A stretch of 64,000 nucleotides of DNA from an uncultured Eubacteriales bacterium (GCA_902496015.1 CABUZJ010000002.1:150253-214252); one strand, 5' to 3'; shown: positions 51,397-62,541, counted from the stretch's first letter. The notes: a model not told the origin generated them from the sequence alone. Numbers and translations are program-made.

Positions 51397-53967
51397 TTGA
51401 AAAATTTATTACACAATTTTTTAATAAATAACACAGCCCAAGCCTTGCTTAATGGCGAGGGCGGTGTTGCCACGCTTGAAAATAATGGAAATGATAGCAT
51501 TATTAATGCCATTATTAGTTTTATTGTTTCATTAATTGAAAATAGTATAGAGTTTACTTATAAACTTTTTATGAAATTGTGTATTATAGTTGGAAGATTT
51601 GTTTTAAATGTGGTAGATTTTTTCTTTGTATTTGTGCGTCAGTTTTTGGGAATAGAGGCAGATTATACTAGCCTTGAAAGTTTAACAGATGATAAGATAT
51701 TTGACTTTATTTTCAATGATACTGTGTTAAAAATTATTAAATATGTAATTATTATTGGGCTAATATTAATAATTTTGTTTTCAATAATTGCACTTTTAAG
51801 AGCAGAATATGGCAATATTTCTTCAGGAGAAACAAGCAAAAAGCAAGTGCTAGTTTCTGCCCTTAAATCTTGTTTTTTAATGGTTATTGTTCCATTGTTA
51901 TTCATTTTTTCAATAATTTGCAGTAATGCGGTGTTAAGTGCAATTTATATGGCAACAGCGGGGGGCGATAACATTAGCATTGGAACTCAAATTTGGCGGT
52001 CTAGCACTTATCAAGCCAATGCTTACAGAGCTTATGCCAATGATGATTTAAGAATACCAATAACATTTAATTTTACTAGAACTAATGATGATGGATCAAG
52101 CATGAATATGGACAGTATTAACATAGATGGAACTGTGGCAGATATGGAAGATTCGCTTATTGCATTTAAAAGCCAAAGTTCATTTATGAAAGGTGTTACC
52201 ACTTATTATATGTTTGTTACAGAAGCTTTTTATGGAATTGATCAAATTGAAAATGCTGAAAGAATAGTTCAGGCTACTGATCCAGAAAGTCATTCTGCTT
52301 ATTATAGTAATTTTGATAAAAATTTAGAATATAAACGCGTTGAATATTATGTTATGGCAGATGCCATTGATTATTGTTTGATTATGAATGATAAGGTTCA
52401 AAGTGGATTTTTCTTTAAATCCATTAATGAAGTTTATGAAAATCATTGCCAAGTTTATGGAACAGATACGGTTACTGATTTACCAATAGAGAAAGGTGTA
52501 GTTGACGGAGTTAGTGGCTATATTACTAGGGTGAGATATTCTAACGAAAGTGAAGATACGGTTTATTTTTCGCCAGAAGGAACCCAAGATGAAAGCGATG
52601 GCACAGTTTACACATTGTGTTATTCACAATTAATTACAACCACAACACCAACTGGTGAGCAAATTGAACAAGAAATTTTAATGCCATTTATTAATCAAGG
52701 AGAATTTGGTTTTAATAGTAATTATTTATCAAATGTTGGTTCGCTTGTAATTGCTAAGGGAATTTTTGACGATGAAAGTCACCCAACTGCTATAAGAACG
52801 AACGATATTGGCGAAATTGAATTTTATAGAGATGATATTTATGTGCCAAGTCAATTAGATTTTTTCCCAACAATAACCTATGAATTGCCAGAAGGGCAAA
52901 AAGAGGCTTTTGTGAGTTGGTTTTTAAGGCAAGGTTTTGAAATTGTTACGGGGCTAGATAGTGACCAACTTTTACCAAGATTTTATTTCAACTTTGATTT
53001 GTTTGCTATTTTTAGCAAAGTGCAAAGCACAATTGCTAAATTAGAAGCAGGCAATTTTACAGTAGATTATAATATGACCGACAAAAATTTGGCGACATAT
53101 AATCTTTATTATGAAAGTAACATTAACCCAATAATTTTATTATTTGGTTCTGTGATATTATTGCAAACTTTGTTTGTTATAACCTTTGGTCTTATTGGAA
53201 GGATATTTGACATGGTTGTGCTTGCGGTAACATATCCGGGTGTAGTGTCAGCCATACCAATTGATGATGGTAAAATGCTTTCAAACTGGACTGAAAATTT
53301 CTTCAACCGATTAATTTGTGTTTATGGAATAACAATTGCTTTAAATTTTGTGCTTTTAATTATGCCGATAATCTGGGATATGCAAGTGTTTACCACAGAT
53401 GAAATTGCAGAGTCTTTAAATATGTCTTTAATCTTTGCAGGCTGGACAGCCGATTTTGTAAATTTACTTATAAACATAATGTTTACATTGGTTGCATTTA
53501 GTTTAATTCGCACTTTTTCAAACAGACTTAATTTTATGCTTTCTAATACAACGCTTGATGACGCTAAGAAGATTGCTAAAAAGAAGAAAAAACCTCTTGA
53601 TGCTATTATTGAAGAAGAAGGCAGTGAATTGGGCATAAATACTATGGGTGAAAATATGTGGGAAGATGTTAAAAAATCGGTTAAAGTTACAGGAGCAGTT
53701 GTTAGTGGTTCAATTGTGTTAGATGCTGCACTTGGTCAAAAGAAAGGCGGTAAAAGAGATTTTTCAACAAGTGTTATGGGAAGGCTTTCAGATTATATTC
53801 CAGGTAAAGCAGTTGTGACTGTTGCAAAAGATTTTGTAGGTAATTCGAAATATCATAAGGCATTAGATGCTCATGCAAATGCAAGAGGTGAATTAAGTAA
53901 AGACATGAAAAATAATGTTCATGAATTGAAAGACTTAGATAAAGTAACGAAAAATTTTAAAAAATAA
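51397..53967 (+). CDS. VirB6-like membrane protein 3 (minimal form)
   Basis: An 856-residue paralog that seems to keep only the common core of the two giants. It has a TTG start with GCGGAG upstream. The N-terminus has LFMKLCIIVGRFVLNVVDFF, helices near 110-132 and 160-190, and the motif Y205-x-AN-x-YRAYAN. YVMADAIDY lies near 319, and VIAKGIFD near 451 is followed by GEIEFYRDDIY. The channel block (about 575-708) holds FGLIGRIFDMVVLAVTYPG and CVYGITIALNFVLLIMP. The cytosolic tail of about 145 residues has KKKKKPLDAI and basic helices. It is the last gene of the rightward operon; a bidirectional terminator follows. Confidence 0.82.
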   Translation: MKNLLHNFLINNTAQALLNGEGGVATLENNGNDSIINAIISFIVSLIENSIEFTYKLFMKLCIIVGRFVLNVVDFFFVFVRQFLGIEADYTSLESLTDDKIFDFIFNDTVLKIIKYVIIIGLILIILFSIIALLRAEYGNISSGETSKKQVLVSALKSCFLMVIVPLLFIFSIICSNAVLSAIYMATAGGDNISIGTQIWRSSTYQANAYRAYANDDLRIPITFNFTRTNDDGSSMNMDSINIDGTVADMEDSLIAFKSQSSFMKGVTTYYMFVTEAFYGIDQIENAERIVQATDPESHSAYYSNFDKNLEYKRVEYYVMADAIDYCLIMNDKVQSGFFFKSINEVYENHCQVYGTDTVTDLPIEKGVVDGVSGYITRVRYSNESEDTVYFSPEGTQDESDGTVYTLCYSQLITTTTPTGEQIEQEILMPFINQGEFGFNSNYLSNVGSLVIAKGIFDDESHPTAIRTNDIGEIEFYRDDIYVPSQLDFFPTITYELPEGQKEAFVSWFLRQGFEIVTGLDSDQLLPRFYFNFDLFAIFSKVQSTIAKLEAGNFTVDYNMTDKNLATYNLYYESNINPIILLFGSVILLQTLFVITFGLIGRIFDMVVLAVTYPGVVSAIPIDDGKMLSNWTENFFNRLICVYGITIALNFVLLIMPIIWDMQVFTTDEIAESLNMSLIFAGWTADFVNLLINIMFTLVAFSLIRTFSNRLNFMLSNTTLDDAKKIAKKKKKPLDAIIEEEGSELGINTMGENMWEDVKKSVKVTGAVVSGSIVLDAALGQKKGGKRDFSTSVMGRLSDYIPGKAVVTVAKDFVGNSKYHKALDAHANARGELSKDMKNNVHELKDLDKVTKNFKK

Positions 53968-54021
53968 TTTGAAAGGGAAGTAAAGTTAATTAACTTATAA
54001 ATATTATTAAATCTTAAAATA

Positions 54022-54052
54022 AAAAATGCTCTTTACATTGAGAGCATTTTTA
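54022..54052. terminator. Bidirectional terminator
   Basis: AAAAATGCTCT / AGAGCATTTTT stem with an eight-base loop, between the last secretion-like gene and the converging fba. It marks the right border of the locus. Confidence 0.85.
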
Positions 54053-54941
54053 TTGTTTCTTCAACATAATTTTTAACTTTGTCTTTTGCATAACCTAATA
54101 TTTTTCTAGGGTCAAATTGGTCTTTATTATTATTTAAATATTCTCTAAGTCCGCTTGTGAAGGCTAATCTAAGGTCAGTATCTATGTTAATTTTGCAAAT
54201 TGCTGTTTTACTCATTTTAATTAAATCTTGTTTGCTTATTCCTTGACTTTTTGTAATACAACCACCATTTTTATTAATTGTAGTTACAAATTCTTGCGGA
54301 ACGGAAGAACTGCCATGTGCAACTAACGGGTAATTATTTCCTAATGCGTTGCTAACATTTGAAATAGTATTGTAATAAATTTTAGGCTGTTTTATTCCTT
54401 TATTTATTCCATGTGCGGTGCCTATTGAAATTGCAAGGCTATCACAGTTGGTAAGATTAACAAATTGTTTTGCTTCAAAAGGGTCTGTTAAAATGGAATT
54501 AACAGAACTAACATTGTCTTCAACACCCATAATTTTGCCTAATTCGGCTTCTACGGTTATGTTATGTTTGTGGGCAAAATCTACTACTTTTTTTGTTAGT
54601 TTTACATTTTCATCAAATGGTAAACTAGAACCATCTATCATAACACTTGTAAAACCTGCTTTAATGCATTCTTTACAAATTTCGAAAGATTTGCCATGGT
54701 CTAAATGCAATGCAATAGGAAAAGAAGTGTTTCTAGTTAAATTTTTTGCAATGCTTACCAAATTATCTAACCCTGCATATTTAATTGCACTTTCGCTTGC
54801 TGAAATAATTATTGGCGTATTTAATTTAATTGCACTTTCAACAACTGCTTGCATTGTTTCTAAATTGCTGACATTAAAAGCACAAACTGCAATATTTTTT
54901 TGTTTTGCAAATTCAAAAATTGGTTTGGTGTTTGATAACAT
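54033..54941 (-). CDS. fba: Class II fructose-bisphosphate aldolase
   Basis: Zinc-dependent aldolase of glycolysis, splitting fructose-1,6-bisphosphate into two trioses. Motifs: CAFNVSNLETMQAV at the N-terminus, ALHLDHGKSFEICKE (zinc His and catalytic Asp), VEAELGKIMGVED, SIGTAHGINKG (zinc His), LVAHGSSSVP (zinc His) and INIDTDLRLAFT. The 302 residues match the family; the tagatose-bisphosphate aldolase branch is close and cannot be fully excluded. AAGGAG precedes the ATG. It is divergent from gap, giving two neighbouring glycolytic enzymes. Confidence 0.93.
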   Translation of the reverse strand: MLSNTKPIFEFAKQKNIAVCAFNVSNLETMQAVVESAIKLNTPIIISASESAIKYAGLDNLVSIAKNLTRNTSFPIALHLDHGKSFEICKECIKAGFTSVMIDGSSLPFDENVKLTKKVVDFAHKHNITVEAELGKIMGVEDNVSSVNSILTDPFEAKQFVNLTNCDSLAISIGTAHGINKGIKQPKIYYNTISNVSNALGNNYPLVAHGSSSVPQEFVTTINKNGGCITKSQGISKQDLIKMSKTAICKINIDTDLRLAFTSGLREYLNNNKDQFDPRKILGYAKDKVKNYVEETIKMLSM

Positions 54942-55016
54942 TGTTTTACTCCTTAAAACTATTATTTTAATTATAAACTAAAATAAACAAAAGCACAAAT
55001 TATTGGTTTAAATTAT

Positions 55017-55045
55017 TTGATTTTAATGCAAAATTAATATAAACT
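55017..55045 (+). promoter_or_regulatory. gap promoter
   Basis: TTGATT, 17 bases, TAAACT, followed by a short leader with AAGGAG. Confidence 0.7.
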
Positions 55046-55065
55046 TATTTTAAGGAGAAAATAAA

Positions 55066-56085
55066 ATGAAAAAAGTTAGAGTTGGAATTAATGGTTTTGG
55101 TAGAATTGGAAGCCTTATTTTAAGGGCTAGTTTTAAGGAAAACCAAAACATTCAAATTGTGGGAATTAATGACCCATTTTTAAGCGTAGAATATGCTGCT
55201 TATATGTTAAAACATGATAGTGTGCATGGTGCATTTGACGGGGAAGTTTTTGTTGATAAAGGTGATTTAATTGTTAATGGTAACAGAATTAAATATTTTG
55301 CACAAATGAACCCAGAAGATATTGATTGGAAAGGGTGTGGCGCAGATGTGATTGCAGAAGCAACTGGAAAATTTACTAAACTTGAAGATGCTTCAAGGCA
55401 TTTGAAAGCAGGTGCTAAAAAAGTAGTTATAACAGCACCTGGAAAAAACACTCCTATTTTTGTTTTTGGTTGCAACGAGAAAGAATATAAGGCAAACATG
55501 GATGTTGTTTCTAACGCAAGTTGCACAACTAATTGCTTGGCACCACTTGCAAAAGTTATAAATGAAAATTTTGGTATTGTTGAAGGACTTATGACAACAG
55601 TGCATGCAACAACGGCAACACAACTTACTGTTGATGGGGCTAGTAAAAAAGATTGGCGTGGAGGAAGGTCTGCACTAATAAACATTATTCCGTCTAGCAC
55701 AGGGGCAGCAAAGGCCGTGGGTGAAGTTATGCCTGAACTTAAAGGTAAATTAACGGGTATGTCTTTTAGGGTTCCAACTGCTGATTGTAGTGTAGTTGAT
55801 TTAACTTGCAGACTTGCAAAACCAACAACTTATGAAGAAATTTGCAAAGTAATGGAAAAGGCATCTACTGGAAAATATAAAAATATTATAGGTTATACAG
55901 AAGATGCAATTGTTAGTCAAGATGTTGTTGATGAAGTTTGCACTTGTTTGTTCGATGCTACAGCAGGCATTATGCTTAATCCAACATTCGTTAAACTTAT
56001 TGCTTGGTATGATAATGAATGGGGTTATTCTTGCAAAGTGCTTGATCTAATTGAGCACATTGGCAAGGTTTGCAAATTAGTTTAA
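55066..56085 (+). CDS. gap: Glyceraldehyde-3-phosphate dehydrogenase
   Basis: Glycolytic enzyme forming 1,3-bisphosphoglycerate and NADH. The Rossmann start is [16 protein letters not shown]36 in GINDPF points to NAD rather than NADP. The catalytic Cys153 is in [15 protein letters not shown] and His180 in [35 protein letters not shown] and WYDNEWGYS are all present. The 339 residues match the family. AAGGAG precedes the start. A promoter precedes it, and a terminator separates it from the next gene. Confidence 0.97.
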   Translation: MKKVRVGINGFGRIGSLILRASFKENQNIQIVGINDPFLSVEYAAYMLKHDSVHGAFDGEVFVDKGDLIVNGNRIKYFAQMNPEDIDWKGCGADVIAEATGKFTKLEDASRHLKAGAKKVVITAPGKNTPIFVFGCNEKEYKANMDVVSNASCTTNCLAPLAKVINENFGIVEGLMTTVHATTATQLTVDGASKKDWRGGRSALINIIPSSTGAAKAVGEVMPELKGKLTGMSFRVPTADCSVVDLTCRLAKPTTYEEICKVMEKASTGKYKNIIGYTEDAIVSQDVVDEVCTCLFDATAGIMLNPTFVKLIAWYDNEWGYSCKVLDLIEHIGKVCKLV

Positions 56086-56094
56086 AATTAAGAG

Positions 56095-56122
56095 TAAGAA
56101 AGTTTAAGCTTTCTTATTTTTT
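56095..56122 (+). terminator. Terminator after gap
   Basis: TAAGAAAG / CTTTCTTA stem with a six-base loop and a T run. Confidence 0.85.
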
Positions 56123-56192
56123 AGCCTTATTTTTATTAAGTATTGGACAAATTATTAAAAGTGTGTTAATATAAAAATAATTGGAGAAGACT

Positions 56193-58276
<2,084 letters not shown>

Positions 58277-58291
58277 ATAAGGACATTAGAT

Positions 58292-59314
58292 ATGGAAAAT
58301 AAAATTAGATTATTATCAGGATTAAGACCAACTGGGAAATTACATGTTGGGCATTACATTGGTGCATTAAAGAATTTGAAAGAATTGCAAGATAGCGGGG
58401 AATATGAATGTTTTATTTTTATTGCAGATACTCAGGCATTAACAGATAATGCTAACAATCCTGAAAAGATTAAACAGAGCGTAAAAGAATTAATGCTTGA
58501 TTTTATGGCATGTGGGCTAGACCCTGCTAAAAGCACTTTGTTTATTCAGTCGCAAGTTCCAGAACTTGCTGAACTTACTATGTATTATCAAAATTTAGTA
58601 ACTCTTGCAAGACTAGAACGCAACCCAACTGTTAAAACAGAAATTAAAGAAAGGGGATTTGGCTCTAATATTCCCGTTGGGTTTTTAACTTACCCTATTA
58701 GTCAGGCAAGTGATATTACTGCATTTGATGCAAAAGTTGTGCCTGTGGGAGAAGACCAGTTGCCTCTTCTTGAACAATGCAGAGAAATTGTTCGTTCATT
58801 TAATAAAATTTATGGAGATTGTTTAGTTGAACCCAAGGAATTGCTTTCTAGCAAAAAGAATGAAAGAAGATTGGTTGGCACCGATGGTAACGCAAAAATG
58901 AGTAAGTCTTTAAATAATTGCATTTATTTAGCAGATGAGCCTGAAGGGATTAGAAAAAAGATTATGTCTATGTATACTGACCCTAATCATTTAAGAGTAG
59001 AAGATAAGGGCCAGACTAAAAACAACCCTGTGTTTATTTATTTAGACGTGTTTGGCAAGGACAAAGAAAAAATTGCAGAAATGAAAGCACACTACGAACG
59101 CGGGGGATTGGGTGATGTTACCTGCAAAAAATATTTGAATGAAGTTATGCAAGAATTTTTAGCGCCAATTAGAGAGCGAAGAAAACAATTAGAAAAAGAT
59201 TTTGATAAAGTGCAAGAAGCATTTAAAGTTGGTTCTTGTTATGCTAGAAAAGTAGCTGGGCAAACCATTCAAAGAGTTAGAAATGCAATGGGGCTTAATT
59301 ATTTTTCAAATTAA
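58292..59314 (+). CDS. trpS: Tryptophan-tRNA ligase
   Basis: Class I synthetase charging tRNA-Trp. LSGLRPTGKLHVGHYIGAL contains the HIGH-type signature, AKMSKS the KMSKS loop (with GTDGNAKMSKSLNN), and GEDQLPLLEQCREIVRSFN the tryptophan-binding helix region. The 340 residues match the family. ATAAGGACAT provides a ribosome site. It belongs to the mnmA operon. Confidence 0.95.
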   Translation: MENKIRLLSGLRPTGKLHVGHYIGALKNLKELQDSGEYECFIFIADTQALTDNANNPEKIKQSVKELMLDFMACGLDPAKSTLFIQSQVPELAELTMYYQNLVTLARLERNPTVKTEIKERGFGSNIPVGFLTYPISQASDITAFDAKVVPVGEDQLPLLEQCREIVRSFNKIYGDCLVEPKELLSSKKNERRLVGTDGNAKMSKSLNNCIYLADEPEGIRKKIMSMYTDPNHLRVEDKGQTKNNPVFIYLDVFGKDKEKIAEMKAHYERGGLGDVTCKKYLNEVMQEFLAPIRERRKQLEKDFDKVQEAFKVGSCYARKVAGQTIQRVRNAMGLNYFSN

Positions 59315-59360
59315 CATAAAGTGAAAATTAAGATAGTAAATTTTTAAAGGGGATACCATT

Positions 59361-59930
59361 ATGAAAAATTATATAATACTTTCTGGCAGTGCAAATACGC
59401 CTTATGACAATTGGTATAAATGGGTAAAAGATGAAATTGAAGCAAAAGGTTTTAATGCTTGTGTTCCTTATTTGCCACAAGGGGAATATTGCAATTATAA
59501 GGCGTGGGAAAAAATATTAATTGCATATAAGAATGCGGGTATGATTGGAAAGGAAACAACAATCATTTGTCATGATGTCAGTTGTGTTTTTGCAACAAGG
59601 TTTATTATTCAAAATAAAATTCAAATTGAAGGCATTATTGCTGTTGCACCATTTAATACTATGCTTGGAATGGAGCAAGACCAACTGAATAAATCTTTTA
59701 TTATAAGAACCGATAAATTGCAAAAAATTGAGAGATTTGTAAAATTTTATCATTGTATGTGTTCTTCAAATGATCCATTTGTTAGTGATGAAATTTTTGA
59801 TAATTTTTGTGAAAGTGTGGGAGCTAAAAAACATGAAATTGAAGGAGCAGGGCATTTTGATGCCGAATCTGGATATGTTAAGTTTCCTGAACTTATAACA
59901 CTTATTGACAATATTAATAAAATAATTTAA
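59361..59930 (+). CDS. RBBP9/YdeN-like alpha/beta hydrolase with Asp at the nucleophile position
   Basis: A 189-residue single-domain alpha/beta hydrolase of the RBBP9/YdeN type: YIILSGSANTPYDNWYKWV at the start, PYLPQGEYCNYKAWEKIL next, then the nucleophile elbow. Most members have G-H-S-x-G there; this protein reads IICHDVSC, i.e. Cys70-His71-Asp72, so the usual serine is an aspartate. The remaining triad members are present: D138 in SSNDPFVS and H165 in GAGHFD. Asp nucleophiles occur in haloalkane dehalogenases and epoxide hydrolases; whether that chemistry applies is unknown. AAAGGGGAT precedes the ATG. It lies between trpS and proS. Confidence 0.82.
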   Translation: MKNYIILSGSANTPYDNWYKWVKDEIEAKGFNACVPYLPQGEYCNYKAWEKILIAYKNAGMIGKETTIICHDVSCVFATRFIIQNKIQIEGIIAVAPFNTMLGMEQDQLNKSFIIRTDKLQKIERFVKFYHCMCSSNDPFVSDEIFDNFCESVGAKKHEIEGAGHFDAESGYVKFPELITLIDNINKII

Positions 59931-59954
59931 ACTAATCATATTTAGGAGAGATAC

Positions 59955-61658
59955 ATGAGATATAGTAAATTTTTATTACCAACACAAAAAGAAACACCAA
60001 ACGATTGTGATAGTACTGCTATGAGTTATATGGTTCGTGCGGGAATGATTAAAAAAGTTAGTTCTGGGTTGTTTTATTATTTGCCTTATTTTAATATGAT
60101 TTTAAGAAAAGTTAGTTACATATTAAGGCGTGGAATGGATAAGGTTAGTTGCAATGAAATGAAATTCCCAATTTTAGTTAGCCGTGATATTTTAGAACAA
60201 AGCGAAAGATGGAAAGCTTTTGGGAAAGAAATGTTTAAGGTTTGCGATAGAAATGGCAATGATTATGCAATAAGCCCAACGAATGAAGAATATGCAACTT
60301 TAGTTGCTGGTAGTTATGTTAAAAGTTATAATGATTTACCATTTAGCATTTATCAAATTCAACAAAAACACCGTGATGAAATCCGCCCAAGGAATGGACT
60401 TGTTAGAGCAAGAGAATTTACAATGAAAGATGCTTATAGTTTTCATGCAAACACACAAGATTTAGATAAATATTATGCTCAAATGGTTCAAGTTTATAAT
60501 GAAATGTTTGAAAAAATGGGAATTAAAACGGTGCCTGTTGTTGCAGATATGGGCGTTATGGGTGGAAGATATTGCCATGAATTTATGGCAGTAACAAATG
60601 AAGGCGAAGCTGAAATTGCATTTTGTAATCATTGCAAATTTGGGGCAAATCTTGAAACTGTTGCAATTGTAGATAATTATGTAGAAAATACCACTTTCAA
60701 AGGCAACTTTAAAGAAGTTTATACTCCTAATGTTCATTCAATTTCAGAACTTTGCAAATATTTATCTACTTCTGCTAACAATTTTTTAAAAAGCATGGTT
60801 TACAAAGCAGATGGTAACCTTGTTATGGCTGTTGTTCGTGGGGATAGGCAGGTAAATGAGGTGAAATTAAAAAATTTACTACATGCAGTTGAATTTGACC
60901 TTGCAGATGAAAAAGACATAAAAAACATAGGTTCTATTATGGGCTTTGTTGGTCCAATAGGAAATTTAAGTAATGTTAAGATTGTTATAGATAACGAAGT
61001 TAAGGCAATGCAAAATTTTGTTATTGGTGCAAATAAAAAAGATTATCATTTAATTGATGTTAATGTTAGTGATTTATTAAAACATGATTGGGCAGATATA
61101 AGATTTGCGGATGGGAATGATATTTGCCCAGTTTGCGGAAACAAACTTAATGTGGCTATGGGTAATGAATTAGGCCATGTTTTTGCCTTGGGTCAAAGAT
61201 ACACTTCTAAATTTAACACAACTTTTGTTGATGCCGATGGTAAGAGCAAATTAATGGAAATGGGCTGTTATGGAATTGGGCTTGAAAGATGTGTTGCTTC
61301 AATTATTGACCAACATCATGATGAAAAAGGTTTGGTTTTGCCTATGAATATTGCACCTTTTAAAGTTGATGTTATTATTATAGATAATAAGAAAGAAGAG
61401 CAAGTTAAATTTGCAGAGCAAATATATAATAGTCTTGAAGAAGAGGGGATACCAGTTTTACTTGACGACAGAAATGTTAGGGCAGGTGTCAAATTTAATG
61501 ACTTTGAACTTATCGGCGTTCCGCTAAGAGTTACTGTTGGAAGGACTCTTGAACAAGGCGAAGTAGAGATTGAGATTAGAAAAACTGGTGAAAAAATTAT
61601 TTGCAAATGCGATGATACAATTAAAGTTCTTAAAAAATTAATAAAAAATATTCAATAA
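59955..61658 (+). CDS. proS: Proline-tRNA ligase, bacterial type
   Basis: Class II synthetase charging tRNA-Pro. Motif 1 region MIKKVSSGLFYYLPY, motif 2 HRDEIRPRNGLVRAREFTMKDAYSFH, and motif 3 near GCYGIGLERCVASI are present. An editing (INS) domain sits between motifs 2 and 3 (about 220-390). The anticodon-binding domain ends the chain (VLLDDRNVRAGVKFND...). The 567 residues are typical of the bacterial form. A CPVC...C pair lies near 393. AGGAGAG precedes the ATG. It is the last gene of the mnmA-trpS-hydrolase-proS run and ends in a shared terminator. Confidence 0.96.
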   Translation: MRYSKFLLPTQKETPNDCDSTAMSYMVRAGMIKKVSSGLFYYLPYFNMILRKVSYILRRGMDKVSCNEMKFPILVSRDILEQSERWKAFGKEMFKVCDRNGNDYAISPTNEEYATLVAGSYVKSYNDLPFSIYQIQQKHRDEIRPRNGLVRAREFTMKDAYSFHANTQDLDKYYAQMVQVYNEMFEKMGIKTVPVVADMGVMGGRYCHEFMAVTNEGEAEIAFCNHCKFGANLETVAIVDNYVENTTFKGNFKEVYTPNVHSISELCKYLSTSANNFLKSMVYKADGNLVMAVVRGDRQVNEVKLKNLLHAVEFDLADEKDIKNIGSIMGFVGPIGNLSNVKIVIDNEVKAMQNFVIGANKKDYHLIDVNVSDLLKHDWADIRFADGNDICPVCGNKLNVAMGNELGHVFALGQRYTSKFNTTFVDADGKSKLMEMGCYGIGLERCVASIIDQHHDEKGLVLPMNIAPFKVDVIIIDNKKEEQVKFAEQIYNSLEEEGIPVLLDDRNVRAGVKFNDFELIGVPLRVTVGRTLEQGEVEIEIRKTGEKIICKCDDTIKVLKKLIKNIQ

Positions 61659-61718
61659 ATATAATTACATTAAAAATAAAACTTTACTATTTATTGTTAC
61701 ACTATATTACTAAAATAT

Positions 61719-61748
61719 AAAAAGACCTATACTATATTAGGTCTTTTT
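61719..61748. terminator. Bidirectional terminator after proS
   Basis: AAAAAGACCTA / TAGGTCTTTTT stem with an eight-base loop. It lies between proS and the converging PIN-domain gene. Confidence 0.88.
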
Positions 61749-61753
61749 AATTA

Positions 61754-62431
61754 TTATTCTTTATATTTAATATTACTAGTTTGATTTTTTAAATTTTTAA
61801 TGCCAGTAGACAAAAAATATTCGAGTTCTTTAATCCCTAATGGAAAAGAAACAAAACCATTGTCAGTATCATATCCTAGTCTTTTATTAATTTCCATTAT
61901 TTCTTTTGCTATTATATTATTATTATTATTATCATAAGATTTAAGAAAGATAAAATCTTTTTGATTTGCAGTTAAAAGGATTGCATTTTCAACTGTTGCT
62001 TCTGCCATAATGTAACTATCATTACAAGGGCAATATCTATTAAATTCTGCAACATATCTAACATCAAAAGGATACCTTCTAAACTTGCTTGAATTATTGT
62101 CATTTATTCCACAATATGTATATGCTAAATTTCTTATATTGTTTATATAAATTTCATCTTCAAGGTTTTCACTATTTGGGAAATAACAATTTCTTTCAAT
62201 AAAATCAACAACTTCGGGAATATGTTTAACTTCATGATAAACAGTTGATGTAACTAATAATCGCAAAACATCTGCTTGTGATTTGTTGAGTAATTTGCAT
62301 AAAATGGGGCCATACTTTTGAATAGTGGGATTTTTTGGTAAAACTGGTAGGTTTTTTAATTTAGCATAAGGTTCTAAAATCGTTAAAGTGCGCACTATGT
62401 CTGAATCTAATGCGATATAAATTTTATCCAT
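61754..62431 (-). CDS. PIN-domain-like protein
   Basis: A 225-residue protein with the residue pattern of a PIN nuclease: D9 and D11 in IALDSDIVRTL, E67 in VYHEV, D138 in NDSYIMAEA, and T154/N156/D159 in ILLTANQKDFI. These acidic residues would bind the metal for RNA cleavage, as in VapC toxins, but the protein is longer than a VapC (about 130), with extra helices between the first two acids. It follows a 34-residue gene by five bases. A toxin-antitoxin unit is possible. It ends at a bidirectional terminator. Confidence 0.72.
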   Translation of the reverse strand: MDKIYIALDSDIVRTLTILEPYAKLKNLPVLPKNPTIQKYGPILCKLLNKSQADVLRLLVTSTVYHEVKHIPEVVDFIERNCYFPNSENLEDEIYINNIRNLAYTYCGINDNNSSKFRRYPFDVRYVAEFNRYCPCNDSYIMAEATVENAILLTANQKDFIFLKSYDNNNNNIIAKEIMEINKRLGYDTDNGFVSFPLGIKELEYFLSTGIKNLKNQTSNIKYKE

Positions 62432-62436
62432 ATTTT

Positions 62437-62541
62437 TTACACCTTAACCTTTAAATTTTTTTCTTTGATATTTTTTGCAAGTTCACAAGATTTTTTATAG
62501 TATTCATTAAATTCATTATCAGGCAGATTTTTATGTTCCAT
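62437..62541 (-). CDS. 34-residue protein upstream of the PIN gene
   Basis: A short frame with a strong ribosome site (AAAGGAG) at good spacing: MEHKNLPDNEFNEYYKKSCE, then LAKNIKEKNLKVKV. It is charged and likely one amphipathic helix. It ends five bases before the PIN-domain gene, so the two are co-transcribed. An antitoxin role would fit the order seen in VapBC pairs, but 34 residues is short and no DNA-binding motif is evident. Codon use is like the neighbours. Confidence 0.6.
   Translation of the reverse strand: MEHKNLPDNEFNEYYKKSCELAKNIKEKNLKVKV

Noticed and set aside
54418..54981. 187-codon frame on the + strand opposite fba
   Set aside because: fba on the - strand has all catalytic motifs; the opposite frame has no ribosome site and no family features.
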